Positions 33,174 to 41,118 of a stretch of 64,000 bases of DNA are shown here, piece after piece. The translations under genes were made by a program, and so were the position numbers. The stretch is from contig NZ_FZQR01000021.1 in NCBI RefSeq assembly GCF_900199455.1, positions 24,935 to 88,934 on the forward strand, written 5' to 3'. Numbering within the stretch: position 1 is the stretch's first letter; each line of letters begins with the position of its first letter. The notes under the pieces are model-generated. The model was not told the origin of the DNA and made no database searches. It saw only the letters and a program-made list of their open reading frames with translations. This DNA is from Mesorhizobium carmichaelinearum (lineage in GTDB: Bacteria; Pseudomonadota; Alphaproteobacteria; Rhizobiales; Rhizobiaceae).

Positions 33174-33808
33174 GCTGCTGCCTCCAGAAGAGAGATATCG
33201 GCGCCCCTGATGGCGTCGAGATTGCGGCCAATCTTGTCCACCGGCCAATGCCACCATGCCAATGCCAGCAGCCGCCTGATCGTCCTGTCGTCGAAGCGCA
33301 TCTTCACCACCTTGGCCGCGTTGCCGGCGACGATCGCATAGGGCGCCACATCATGCGTCACCACCGATTTTGCGGCGATGATGGCGCCATGGCCGATTTC
33401 CACACCGGGCAGGATCACCGCCTCCATGCCGATCCAGACATCGCTGCCGACCACCGTGTCGCCGCGCACCTCCTTCGACCATGTCGCCGGGTCAAAGCCC
33501 TTTTCCCAGCCATGGCCGAAAATGTTGAACGGATAGGTCGAAAAGCCGGACATTGCGTGGTTGGCGCCATTCATGATGAAGCGCGTGCCTTCGGCGATGG
33601 CGCAGAACTTGCCGATGATGAGCTTGTCGCCGATGAAGGGATAGTGGTGCAGAACGCATTTCTGCGCGAATTTGTCCGGCCCGTCCGGGTCGTCATAATA
33701 GGTGAAGTCGCCGATCTCGATGTTCGGCTCCGTCACCAGCGGCTTCAGGAAGCCGACGCGCGTGTGCATCGGGATCGGGTGCTTGATGTCGGGGTTGGGT
33801 CCGTCCAT
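33170..33808 (-). CDS. CatB/Vat-related O-acetyltransferase
   Basis: A 212-residue left-handed beta-helix acetyltransferase of the xenobiotic acetyltransferase (CatB/Vat) group. Typical parts are FTYYDDPDGPDKF, IGKFCAIAEGTRFIMNGANH, HAMSGFSTYPFNIFG, and hexapeptide repeats VVGSDVWIGMEAVILPGVEI. The catalytic His lies in ANHAMSG. Such proteins inactivate chloramphenicol or streptogramins in some bacteria, but environmental members often have other acceptors. It overlaps engB by four bases, so the two are co-translated. Confidence 0.88.
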   Translation of the reverse strand: MDGPNPDIKHPIPMHTRVGFLKPLVTEPNIEIGDFTYYDDPDGPDKFAQKCVLHHYPFIGDKLIIGKFCAIAEGTRFIMNGANHAMSGFSTYPFNIFGHGWEKGFDPATWSKEVRGDTVVGSDVWIGMEAVILPGVEIGHGAIIAAKSVVTHDVAPYAIVAGNAAKVVKMRFDDRTIRRLLALAWWHWPVDKIGRNLDAIRGADISLLEAAA

Positions 33809-33927
33809 GTCGGTTCGTCCGGGATTGGCAAGCGGGCGCATCCGCAACCGGAGCGCCTGGTCAAAATAACGTGATCCGCCCTATAGCACCAATCGGCTGA
33901 GGAGCGAGCCTTCCTTGGCGGACAAGC

Positions 33928-34242
33928 TCATTTGTTGCCGCGGCAGATCACGATCGGATTGGACAGCGCGCTGTCGAAACCGCTGCCCTGGTAGATCGTG
34001 ACATTCGAGGCGCCGGGCGGCAGCAGGAACGTGCCTTCGACAATTTTCTGATCGCCCGCCATCGTGTGCAGAGCCCAGCTATACGTGCAGAATTGCGGCG
34101 GTGCCGTGGGTTCGACGTGGCTGCAGTTCAGCTGCGCGCCACCCAGCATGGCGGCACCGCCGCAGCTGACCGCCTCCTTTGCAACCGCCGCGCCCGGGCA
34201 TCCGACGAGAGCCGTCACGGCTGCGATCCTGATCCAGTTCAT
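33928..34242 (-). CDS. Small exported protein of unknown function
   Basis: A 104-residue protein with a signal peptide (MNWIRIAAVTALVGCPGAAVA) and a mature part with four Cys (SCGG, NCSH, FCTYS, VICRG), which may form two disulfides. No family is recognised. It stands alone between the acetyltransferase and the MarR-like remnant, on the minus strand. Confidence 0.65.
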   Translation of the reverse strand: MNWIRIAAVTALVGCPGAAVAKEAVSCGGAAMLGGAQLNCSHVEPTAPPQFCTYSWALHTMAGDQKIVEGTFLLPPGASNVTIYQGSGFDSALSNPIVICRGNK

Positions 34243-34420
34243 CGTCGAAATCCTTGCCGGAAAACGCTCGCCGCCAAGGTGGCTTTTCCGCGCCGTGGCC
34301 CATGCGATTTTTGTTCCGGGCGGCTTAATCCGTCTTGCACGCGCCGTCCAGCGGGATTATGTGCATGATGATAATAAGCATGCTCACGAAAGCTTGTCCC
34401 CTAGATCCTAATCACCTCCC

Positions 34421-34744
34421 ATGTCCTCCTCGCCCAATATCAGCTTCGTGCTGCATGACGTCGCGCGCCTGTTTCGAAAGAGATTTGAGCAGCGTTCGCG
34501 GACATCGGGGCTGCACCGGCCCAACCCCGCCGATCGCAGGGCCTGGCTGCTTTACCTGACCCCGCAGGCCCATCCGCTGCTCGAGACCATGCGCGGCAAC
34601 GGCCGGAAAACACGAGACGAGGCCTTTGCCGGTCTCTCACCTGAAACACAGCAGCATCTGCTGCAAACCCTGACCTTGATCAAATCCAATCTGCTCGCGG
34701 CTAGCACCCAGCCAGCCGTCGACCGGGAGAAAGTACATGGCTGA
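34421..34744 (+). CDS. MarR-family protein lacking its helix-turn-helix (in-frame deletion)
   Basis: A 107-residue protein. Its first 22 residues (ISFVLHDVARLFRKRFEQRS) match the N-terminal dimer helix of MarR repressors and its second half (PADRRAWLLYLTPQAHPLLE onward) matches the wing end and C-terminal helices. The central ~50 residues holding the DNA-recognition helix are missing, with the frame kept. The protein probably cannot bind DNA. It overlaps the emrA-like gene by eight bases, so translation may still matter for coupling. The former role was almost certainly repression of that efflux operon. Confidence 0.8.
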   Translation: MSSSPNISFVLHDVARLFRKRFEQRSRTSGLHRPNPADRRAWLLYLTPQAHPLLETMRGNGRKTRDEAFAGLSPETQQHLLQTLTLIKSNLLAASTQPAVDREKVHG

Positions 34745-36032
34745 ATCAACATCCCCCAAGAAGCCTGCCGAAGACGACCCTTCCGCGGGTCGCACCGGAG
34801 ACCAAATCATCCGGCTGGACAGCGAACGCGAACAGCGGCGTGGCAATGTCGTCATCGACAATGACGGACTTGAAGCCCCGGCTGCGCTGGCGCCGGCTGC
34901 GCTCGAAGCTCCGGCCAAGGAGCCGCGGGCACAGCCGGCCCCTGTCACCGTTGCCCCTCCTGCCCCGGCCAAGCCGAAGCGCAGCCTGACGCGGCCGGTG
35001 CTTTTCGCCCTGCTTCCCGTCGCGCTGGTCGTCGGCGGCTATTATTACGTCACCGGCGGCCAGGTGATGACGACCGACAATGCCTATATCCAGGCGCAGT
35101 CGCTCGGCGTGTCCACCGACGTCTCCGGCACCGTGCAGGAGATCGACGTGCACGAGAACCAGGCGGTGAAGAAGGGCGACGTGCTGTTCCGCCTGCGGCC
35201 GGCCTCGTTCGAAACCGCGCTTGCCGCCGCCCAGGCCCAGCTCGGGACCGTGCGCAACCAGGTGCTGACGCTGCAAGCGAGCTACCAGCAGTCGCTGGCG
35301 CAGATCGAACAGGCTGAGGCTGACATTCCCTATTACGAGGCCGCCTTCCAGCGGCAGCAGGACTTGCTCAAGACCTCCACCGCCTCCAAGGCGTCTTTCG
35401 ACAGCGCCCAGCACGACCTCGTCGCGGCGCGCCAGAAAGTGGCGGTCGCCAAGTCGCAGGCGCAGGCCACGCTTGCCCAGTTGGGCGGCGACGCCGACCA
35501 GCCGGTGGAAAAGAACCCGTTCTATCTGCAGGCCCAGTCGGGCGTCGACGATGCGCAGCGCAACCTTGGCGATTCCGTCGTCAAGGCGCCATTCGACGGC
35601 GTCGTCACCAATGTCGACGCGCTTCAGGTCGGCAAGTATCTGCCGGCTTCGCAGCCCGCCTTCAGCCTGGTGTCGTCGACCGATCTGTGGATCGAGGCGG
35701 AGCCGAAGGAAACCGAGCTGACCTATGTGCGGCCGGGACAGACGGCGACGATCAGCGTCGACACCTATCCGGGTGCCGTCTGGCACGGCACGGTTGCCTC
35801 GATCAGCCCGGCCTCGTCGTCGAGCTTCTCGCTGCTGCCGGCGCAGAACACCACCGGCAACTGGGTCAAGGTCGTGCAGCGCATCCCGATGCGCGTGACG
35901 GTCGACGATGCCAAGGACAAACCGCCGCTGCGCGGCGGCATGAGCGTGGTGATCGACGTCGAGACCGGCCATACGCGCGGCCTGCCGGACTTCGTCACCA
36001 ACCTCCTGAACCGGTTCGGACAGAAATCATGA
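34737..36032 (+). CDS. HlyD/EmrA-type membrane fusion protein
   Basis: A 431-residue adaptor protein: charged N-terminus, a single membrane helix (PVLFALLPVALVVGGYYYVT, about residues 84–103), DNAYIQAQSLGVSTDVSGTV lipoyl half, coiled-coil region with LASYQQSLAQIEQAEADIP-like repeats, then VVKAPFDGVVTNVDALQVGK and the beta-barrel. Start ATG overlaps the MarR-like stop. It forms the second EmrAB-type pump of the window with the next gene. Confidence 0.93.
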   Translation: MAESTSPKKPAEDDPSAGRTGDQIIRLDSEREQRRGNVVIDNDGLEAPAALAPAALEAPAKEPRAQPAPVTVAPPAPAKPKRSLTRPVLFALLPVALVVGGYYYVTGGQVMTTDNAYIQAQSLGVSTDVSGTVQEIDVHENQAVKKGDVLFRLRPASFETALAAAQAQLGTVRNQVLTLQASYQQSLAQIEQAEADIPYYEAAFQRQQDLLKTSTASKASFDSAQHDLVAARQKVAVAKSQAQATLAQLGGDADQPVEKNPFYLQAQSGVDDAQRNLGDSVVKAPFDGVVTNVDALQVGKYLPASQPAFSLVSSTDLWIEAEPKETELTYVRPGQTATISVDTYPGAVWHGTVASISPASSSSFSLLPAQNTTGNWVKVVQRIPMRVTVDDAKDKPPLRGGMSVVIDVETGHTRGLPDFVTNLLNRFGQKS

Positions 36033-37576
36033 CCAGCGCGACCGCGGCAGGTGCCACACCGGTGGTCGCCAATCGCGGCGCCATCACGGCCTGCGTGATC
36101 CTGGCCGTCATCATGCAGGCGCTGGACACGACCATCGCCAATGTGGCGCTGCCGTACATTCAGGGCAGCGTTTCGGCCAGCGCCGACCAGATCAACTGGG
36201 TGCTGACCTCCTACATCGTCGCGGCGGCGGTGATGACGCCGCCCTCGGGCTACCTTGCCAACCGTTTCGGCCGCAAGCGCATCCTGTTGACCTCTATCAC
36301 CGGCTTCGTGGTCGCCTCGGTGCTGTGCGGCTTCGCGCAGTCGCTGCCGCAGATCGTCGGCTTCCGCCTGCTGCAGGGCCTGTTCGGCGCGGCGCTTGTG
36401 CCGCTGTCGCAGAGTATCCTGCTCGACATCTACAGCGTCGAAGAGCGCGGCTCGGCGATGGCGCTGTTCGGCGTCTCGGTGATGGTCGGCCCGGTGCTGG
36501 GTCCGGTCATCGGCGGCTGGCTGACCGAAAATGTCAGCTGGCGCTGGGTGTTCTACATCAACGTGCCGATCGGCGCGCTGGCTTTCGCCGGCGTGTCCCT
36601 GTTCGTCCTGGAAACCAAGCTGGACATCAAGGCAAGGCTGGACTGGCTGGGTTTCGGCATGCTCAGCATCACCATCGCGGCGCTGCAGATGTTTCTCGAT
36701 CGCGGCGAGCAGCTCAACTGGTTCTCCTCATCCGAAATCATCGTCGAGGCGCTGATCTGCGCGTCGGCCTTCTATATCTTCCTCGTCCACACCTTCACCG
36801 CCAAAAACACCTTCGTGAATCCGCGGCTGTTCCTGGATCGGAATTTCGCCGTCGGCATGATCTTCATCTTCATCATCGGCATCACCTATCTCGCCTCGCT
36901 GGCGCTGATGACACCCTATCTGCAGACGCTGATGGGCTATCCTGTGGTGACGGCCGGCATCGTCATGGGCCCGCGCGGCCTCGGCACGATGGCGTGCATG
37001 TTCCTGGTCGGCAGACTGATCGGCAAGGTGGATACACGCTGGCTGCTGTTCATCGGCCTCGCGATCACCGCCTGGGCGATGTACGACATGACCGGCTGGA
37101 CCCCTGATGTCTCGCAATGGACGATCATCAGCACCGGTTTCATCCAGGGTGCCGGCTTGGGCTTCCTGTTCGTGCCGCTGACCACCATCACCTTCGCCAC
37201 GCTGGCGCCGGAGCGGCGGGCGGAAGGCACCGGCCTCTACAATCTGTCGCGCAACATCGGCTCCAGCGTCGGCATCTCGGTCGTCACCGCGCTCTTGACG
37301 CAGAATGTGCAGATCAACCATGCCAACATCGCCACCTATGTGACGCCCTTCAACCAGGCGTTCGGCAATCCGGCGATCGCGCAGGCGATGAACCCCTACA
37401 CCGCCGCCGGCCGCGCAGCACTTGACGGCGTGGTGACGCTGCAGGCGACTGTTATCAGCTACATGAACGACTTCAAGCTGATGATGATCCTGTCGCTGGC
37501 CGCCATCCCGCTGGTGCTGTTGCTGCGCAAGCCAGGCACGCCGGCCAAGGTCGACCATAGTGCCGTGATGGAGTGA
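36029..37576 (+). CDS. DHA2-family MFS drug efflux permease (EmrB-like)
   Basis: A 515-residue permease with 14 helices. Signatures include ILAVIMQALDTTIANVALPY in helix 1, YLANRFGRKRILL in loop 2–3 and GPVLGPVIGGWLTENVSWRW (motif C). The ATG overlaps the adaptor stop by four bases. It belongs to the same family as the minus-strand pump 6 kb away, but the two differ clearly in sequence. With the regulator damaged, expression may be constitutive. Confidence 0.94.
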   Translation: MTSATAAGATPVVANRGAITACVILAVIMQALDTTIANVALPYIQGSVSASADQINWVLTSYIVAAAVMTPPSGYLANRFGRKRILLTSITGFVVASVLCGFAQSLPQIVGFRLLQGLFGAALVPLSQSILLDIYSVEERGSAMALFGVSVMVGPVLGPVIGGWLTENVSWRWVFYINVPIGALAFAGVSLFVLETKLDIKARLDWLGFGMLSITIAALQMFLDRGEQLNWFSSSEIIVEALICASAFYIFLVHTFTAKNTFVNPRLFLDRNFAVGMIFIFIIGITYLASLALMTPYLQTLMGYPVVTAGIVMGPRGLGTMACMFLVGRLIGKVDTRWLLFIGLAITAWAMYDMTGWTPDVSQWTIISTGFIQGAGLGFLFVPLTTITFATLAPERRAEGTGLYNLSRNIGSSVGISVVTALLTQNVQINHANIATYVTPFNQAFGNPAIAQAMNPYTAAGRAALDGVVTLQATVISYMNDFKLMMILSLAAIPLVLLLRKPGTPAKVDHSAVME

Positions 37577-37641
37577 AGCGCTGGAAGCGGTCGACGTTCG
37601 ATCGCTGAAGCCCAGCCGTCTTCGCAGGACGCAAAAAGAAA

Positions 37642-37673
37642 CCGGGGTCCTGTGAGGGACTACAGGACCCCGG
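37642..37673 (-). terminator. Rho-independent terminator for minus-strand fasciclin gene
   Basis: A 12-base-pair GC-rich stem (CCGGGGTCCTGT/ACAGGACCCCGG) with an 8-base loop; on the minus strand it is followed by TTTCTTTTT. It lies about 110 bases past the fasciclin stop. On the plus strand there is no T-tract, though the hairpin may still help end the efflux operon. Confidence 0.85.
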
Positions 37674-37781
37674 CCTCACCGGTAACGGCTTCCCCAAGAA
37701 ACATGGCACCTCGTCATGAGGCGGGGATGGCAGACTAGAAAGCCCCAACGGCCTGCCACTGCCCCCTTTCGCCGGAAGCCG

Positions 37782-38342
37782 TTACTTCGGCAACAGCACC
37801 TTGTTGACGACATGGATGACGCCGTTCGACTGGTTGACGTCGGCGATGGTCACCTTCGCCTCGCCGCCGGACTCATCCATGATGTAGAGCTTGCCCTTCT
37901 TGACCTCGGCGGTGAGCGTGTCGCCCGAGACGGTCTTCATCTCGTATTTGCCGCCCATCGCCTTGGCCTTCTTCATCATCTCGGCGCCGGAAATCTTGCC
38001 GGCCACGACATGCGCGGTCAGCACCTTGGTGAGCTTGTCCTTGTTCTCGGGCTTCAGCAGCGTGTCGACCGTGCCGGCCGGAAGTGCCGCGAAAGCCTCG
38101 TTGGTTGGCGCGAAGACGGTGAACGGTCCGGCGCCCTGCAATGTGTCGACCAGGCCGGCGGCCTTGACGGCGGCGACCAGCGTCGTGTGATCCTTCGAAT
38201 TGACGGCGTTCTCGACGATGGTCTTGGTGGTGTACATCGGCGCGCCGCCGACATTCGGGTTCTTGGCGTAGGCCGGGGCGGCAATCGCCACGCCGGCGAC
38301 GAGGGCAGAAATGGCGATGGTCCTGAATGACGGCAAGCGCAT
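37782..38342 (-). CDS. Exported fasciclin (FAS1) domain protein, second copy
   Basis: A 186-residue exported FAS1 protein: signal peptide with FRTIAISALVAGVAIAAPAYA, then a single FAS1 domain. The stretch from IVENAVNSKDHTTL through NEAFAALPAGTVDTLLKP is almost identical to the copy at 27,392, also at DNA level, while the C-terminal third differs (AEMMKKAKAMGGKYEM and EVKKGKLYIMDE). MRLPSFRT is used as start with GGAGG ahead. A role in adhesion or envelope interaction is inferred from the domain. Confidence 0.93.
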   Translation of the reverse strand: MRLPSFRTIAISALVAGVAIAAPAYAKNPNVGGAPMYTTKTIVENAVNSKDHTTLVAAVKAAGLVDTLQGAGPFTVFAPTNEAFAALPAGTVDTLLKPENKDKLTKVLTAHVVAGKISGAEMMKKAKAMGGKYEMKTVSGDTLTAEVKKGKLYIMDESGGEAKVTIADVNQSNGVIHVVNKVLLPK

Positions 38343-38466
38343 GTGGTCTTCCTCCGGGTGAGGGCTGATCGGAATTGATAGCCTTTGGAAATGCACACGC
38401 AGTCACGCCGCCGACAGCGCGCTAGTTTCGCCGATCACGGGAACGTGAACGGATATCTGCCCGAAG

Positions 38467-38493
38467 AAAAAGCCCGGGCGAACCGGGCTTTTT
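38467..38493. terminator. Bidirectional terminator downstream of yidC
   Basis: AAAAAGCCCGG and its exact complement flank a 5-base loop, giving a T-tract on both strands. It lies 16 bases past the yidC stop. Confidence 0.92.
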
Positions 38494-38508
38494 CGGGAAA
38501 AGAGGTCT

Positions 38509-40320
38509 TTACTCCGCTGGCGACGGTTTCTTTCGAAACAGCGCCACCAGATTGTCCCACAGCTCGATCTTGGCGCCCTGGCGCTTCATGATGACGCCCT
38601 GCTGGAGGATCGACAGCGTGTTGTTCCAGGCCCAGTAGATGACGAGGCCGGCCGGGAAACCTGCCATCATGAAGGTGAAGATGATCGGCATCCAGGTGAA
38701 GATCGCGGCCTGCGTCGGATCCGGCGGCGTCGGGTTCATGCGCATCTGCAGGAACATGGTGACGCCCATGATCAGCGGCCACACGCCAATCATCAGCATG
38801 TGCGGCAGCGTCAACGGGATCAGGCCGAACAGGTTGAAGATCGATGTCGGATCGGGCGCCGCCAGATCCTGGATCCAGCCGAAGAACGGCGCATGCCGCA
38901 TCTCGATGGTGATGTAGAGCACCTTGTAGAGCGAGAAGAAGACCGGGATCTGCAGCGCCACCGGCCAGCAGCCGGCGAGCGGATTGATCTTCTCGGTCTT
39001 GTACAGCTCCATCATCGCCTGCTGCTGCTTCATCTTGTCGTCCGCGTATTTCTCGCGGATTTCGAGCATCTTGGGCTGCACCTTCTTCATGTTCGCCATC
39101 GACGCATAGGACTTGTTGGCGAGCGGGAAGAACAGGGCCTTGACGATGACGGTGGTGGCGAGGATCGCCAGGCCGAAATTGCCGAGGAATTTGTAGAGCG
39201 TGTCGATCAGGTAGAACATCGGCTTGGTGATCCAGATGAACCAGCCCCAGTCGATCAGCCGATCGAACAAGCGGATATTGCGATCCTGCGCATAGGCGTT
39301 GACCTTGGCGACTTCCTTGGCGCCGGCAAAGATTTCGGTCTCCACCGTAGCCGACTGACCGGCCTCGACATTGATCGCGTCGGTGAGGAAGTCGGACTGA
39401 TAGCGGTGGCGACCGTCTTCGAAATAGGCGTAACGCGGCTGAAACGGCTGCTTCTCGGTCGGCACCAGCGTCACCGCCCAGTATTTGTCGGTGATGCCGA
39501 GCCAGCCATCGGTCGACTTGCTTGGCTGGTACTGCTTGTCCTTCTCGATCGCTGCGTATTTGTGTTCCTGCAAGCCCTCAGTGCCGGTAACGCCGATCAG
39601 GCCCTCATGCAGCACATAGGTGCTGGCTACGGCCGGCTTGTCGTAGCGCGTGACGCGGCCGTAATTGAACAGCGAAACCGCGCTCGAGCCGGAATTCTGC
39701 ACCGTGTCCGACACCGTGAACATGTAGTTGGCGTCGACGGAGAAGGTGCGCTTGAAGGTCAGGCCCTTGTCATTGGTGTAGGTCAGCGTCACCGGCGTCG
39801 ACGGGGTCAGCGTCGGATTGCCGTCGACATTCCATACCGTCTCGGCACCAGGCACCGTACCGGTCTTGTCGTTGCCGACGAAGCCGATCTCGGCGAAATA
39901 GCCGGTGGGCAGCGCCTGCGGGTTGAGCAGTTCGATCTCGGGCGAATTCTTGTCGACGGTTTCGGTGTAGTGCTTGAGCTTGAGGTCGTCGAGACGCGCG
40001 CCGGTCAGGTTGATCGAGCCCTCGAGGCTCGGCGTGTCGATCTTGACGCGCTTCGAAGCGGCGAGCGCCTGGTCGCGGCCGGCCGCGGTGACGGTGTCAC
40101 CGCCGGGCGCGTTGGGAATGGTGCCCGGCGCCGGAGCCGGTGTTCCGGCACCCGGATTGGCCGCCTCGGCCGCCTTCTTCTGCTCTTCCACGCGCTGCTG
40201 CTCGATGCGGGCCGCTTCGCGCTGGGCCTCGCTGTGCGGCAGGACATAAAAATACTGCCACAGCGCCAGGATCAGCACCGACAGCGCGATGGTGATGAAG
40301 AAGTTCCGGTTGTTTTCCAT
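38509..40320 (-). CDS. yidC: Membrane protein insertase YidC
   Basis: A 603-residue insertase (Oxa1/Alb3 family) that places proteins in the inner membrane with or without SecYEG. The N-terminal helix (FFITIALSVLILALWQYFYV), a large periplasmic beta domain (residues ~60–360) and the core of five helices are present: LATTVIVKALFFPLANKSYA, CWPVALQIPVFFSLYKVLY with the hydrophilic-groove Arg region preceding it, and WMPIIFTFMMAGFPAGLVIY. It follows rnpA on the same strand, the usual rpmH–rnpA–yidC order. Confidence 0.97.
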   Translation of the reverse strand: MENNRNFFITIALSVLILALWQYFYVLPHSEAQREAARIEQQRVEEQKKAAEAANPGAGTPAPAPGTIPNAPGGDTVTAAGRDQALAASKRVKIDTPSLEGSINLTGARLDDLKLKHYTETVDKNSPEIELLNPQALPTGYFAEIGFVGNDKTGTVPGAETVWNVDGNPTLTPSTPVTLTYTNDKGLTFKRTFSVDANYMFTVSDTVQNSGSSAVSLFNYGRVTRYDKPAVASTYVLHEGLIGVTGTEGLQEHKYAAIEKDKQYQPSKSTDGWLGITDKYWAVTLVPTEKQPFQPRYAYFEDGRHRYQSDFLTDAINVEAGQSATVETEIFAGAKEVAKVNAYAQDRNIRLFDRLIDWGWFIWITKPMFYLIDTLYKFLGNFGLAILATTVIVKALFFPLANKSYASMANMKKVQPKMLEIREKYADDKMKQQQAMMELYKTEKINPLAGCWPVALQIPVFFSLYKVLYITIEMRHAPFFGWIQDLAAPDPTSIFNLFGLIPLTLPHMLMIGVWPLIMGVTMFLQMRMNPTPPDPTQAAIFTWMPIIFTFMMAGFPAGLVIYWAWNNTLSILQQGVIMKRQGAKIELWDNLVALFRKKPSPAE

Positions 40321-40334
40321 CGAGAGCCCTTGGC

Positions 40335-40688
40335 CTATCGTGTTCCGCGAAGTCGGCGGGAGAGTTCGGCCTTCAACTGGCCGAAGGGGGCGCGCAGCGC
40401 ATCATCGCGCCCGACGATGACATAGTCATTGCCGGGCACCATGTCATCTGCGGCATGGACGCGGACGGCTTCTTTCAGCCGCCGCCTGACGCGGTTGCGC
40501 ACAACAGCGTTGCCGACCTTCTTGGTGACGGTGTAGCCGACGCGCGGCACGCCGCCATCGCCGCGGTCGAGGACCTCGACGAGGAAAAACCGTCCGCGTC
40601 GCTTTTCACCACGACGGACGGCCAGGAATTCCGCGCGTTTCAGAAGCCGCTTGGGATCTTGCCCCACTGGCTTGCCGGTTGCGGGCAA
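40335..40688 (-). CDS. rnpA: Ribonuclease P protein component
   Basis: A 117-residue basic protein that assists RNase P RNA in tRNA 5' maturation. The signature is VVRNRVRRRLKEAVR, with KRLLKRAEFLAVRRG at the start of the domain. No ATG exists near the natural start; a TTG at 40688 is chosen, 15 bases past the rpmH stop, with a GTG at 40667 as alternative. A much longer frame runs through rpmH but is not coding. Confidence 0.9.
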   Translation of the reverse strand: MPATGKPVGQDPKRLLKRAEFLAVRRGEKRRGRFFLVEVLDRGDGGVPRVGYTVTKKVGNAVVRNRVRRRLKEAVRVHAADDMVPGNDYVIVGRDDALRAPFGQLKAELSRRLRGTR

Positions 40689-40702
40689 CGATCTCGTCTC
40701 GC

Positions 40703-40837
40703 TTAGGCGCTGAGCCGCTTGCGGCCGCGGTTGCGGCGAGCTGCGACGACGCCACGACCACCCTTGGTGGCCATGCGGGCACGGAAACCGTGCCGGCGTT
40801 TGCGGACGAGTTTGGACGGTTGGTAGGTACGCTTCAT
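40703..40837 (-). CDS. rpmH: 50S ribosomal protein L34
   Basis: A 44-residue, highly basic protein beginning MKRTYQPSKLVRKRRHGF and ending RGRKRLSA, read directly from the minus strand. It is complete and ends in TAA. First gene of the rpmH–rnpA–yidC transcript. Its small size means automatic calls may miss it. Confidence 0.97.
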   Translation of the reverse strand: MKRTYQPSKLVRKRRHGFRARMATKGGRGVVAARRNRGRKRLSA

Positions 40838-41118
40838 TTGTTTTAATACCGCGGGGTGCGGCCCTTCTTGATTCTGTCACTTTGTAACAGGAGCTTTGCC
40901 GGGCCGGCTTTGGCGCGATCGAAACCGCGCCGGGACGAATGGCCCGAGCGTGAGCGGGCTTATAGAAAGAAGGGTTTTGGAAGTCAATCCGGGGTCGTCG
41001 CGCCGCGGACGCAGGTTTCATGACGGTAATTTAATGTTCGGACCAAAGGATAAAATTGGCAAAAAAGGCCGCAATCGCCTAATCTTGGCTGATCAAGTGA
41101 TTGTGAAGACAGAGTCGC

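Noticed and set aside
34350..34400. GCATG/CATGC half-sites as MarR operator upstream of the second efflux operon
   Set aside because: Arms are short and irregular, and the regulator has lost its DNA-binding core, so it could not be supported.
38800..40425. 541-codon plus-strand frame opposite yidC
   Set aside because: Antisense shadow; yidC motifs are complete on the other strand.
40335..41021. A 228-codon frame covering rnpA and rpmH
   Set aside because: The upstream two thirds are the shadow of rpmH and intergenic DNA; only the last 117 codons are RnpA.
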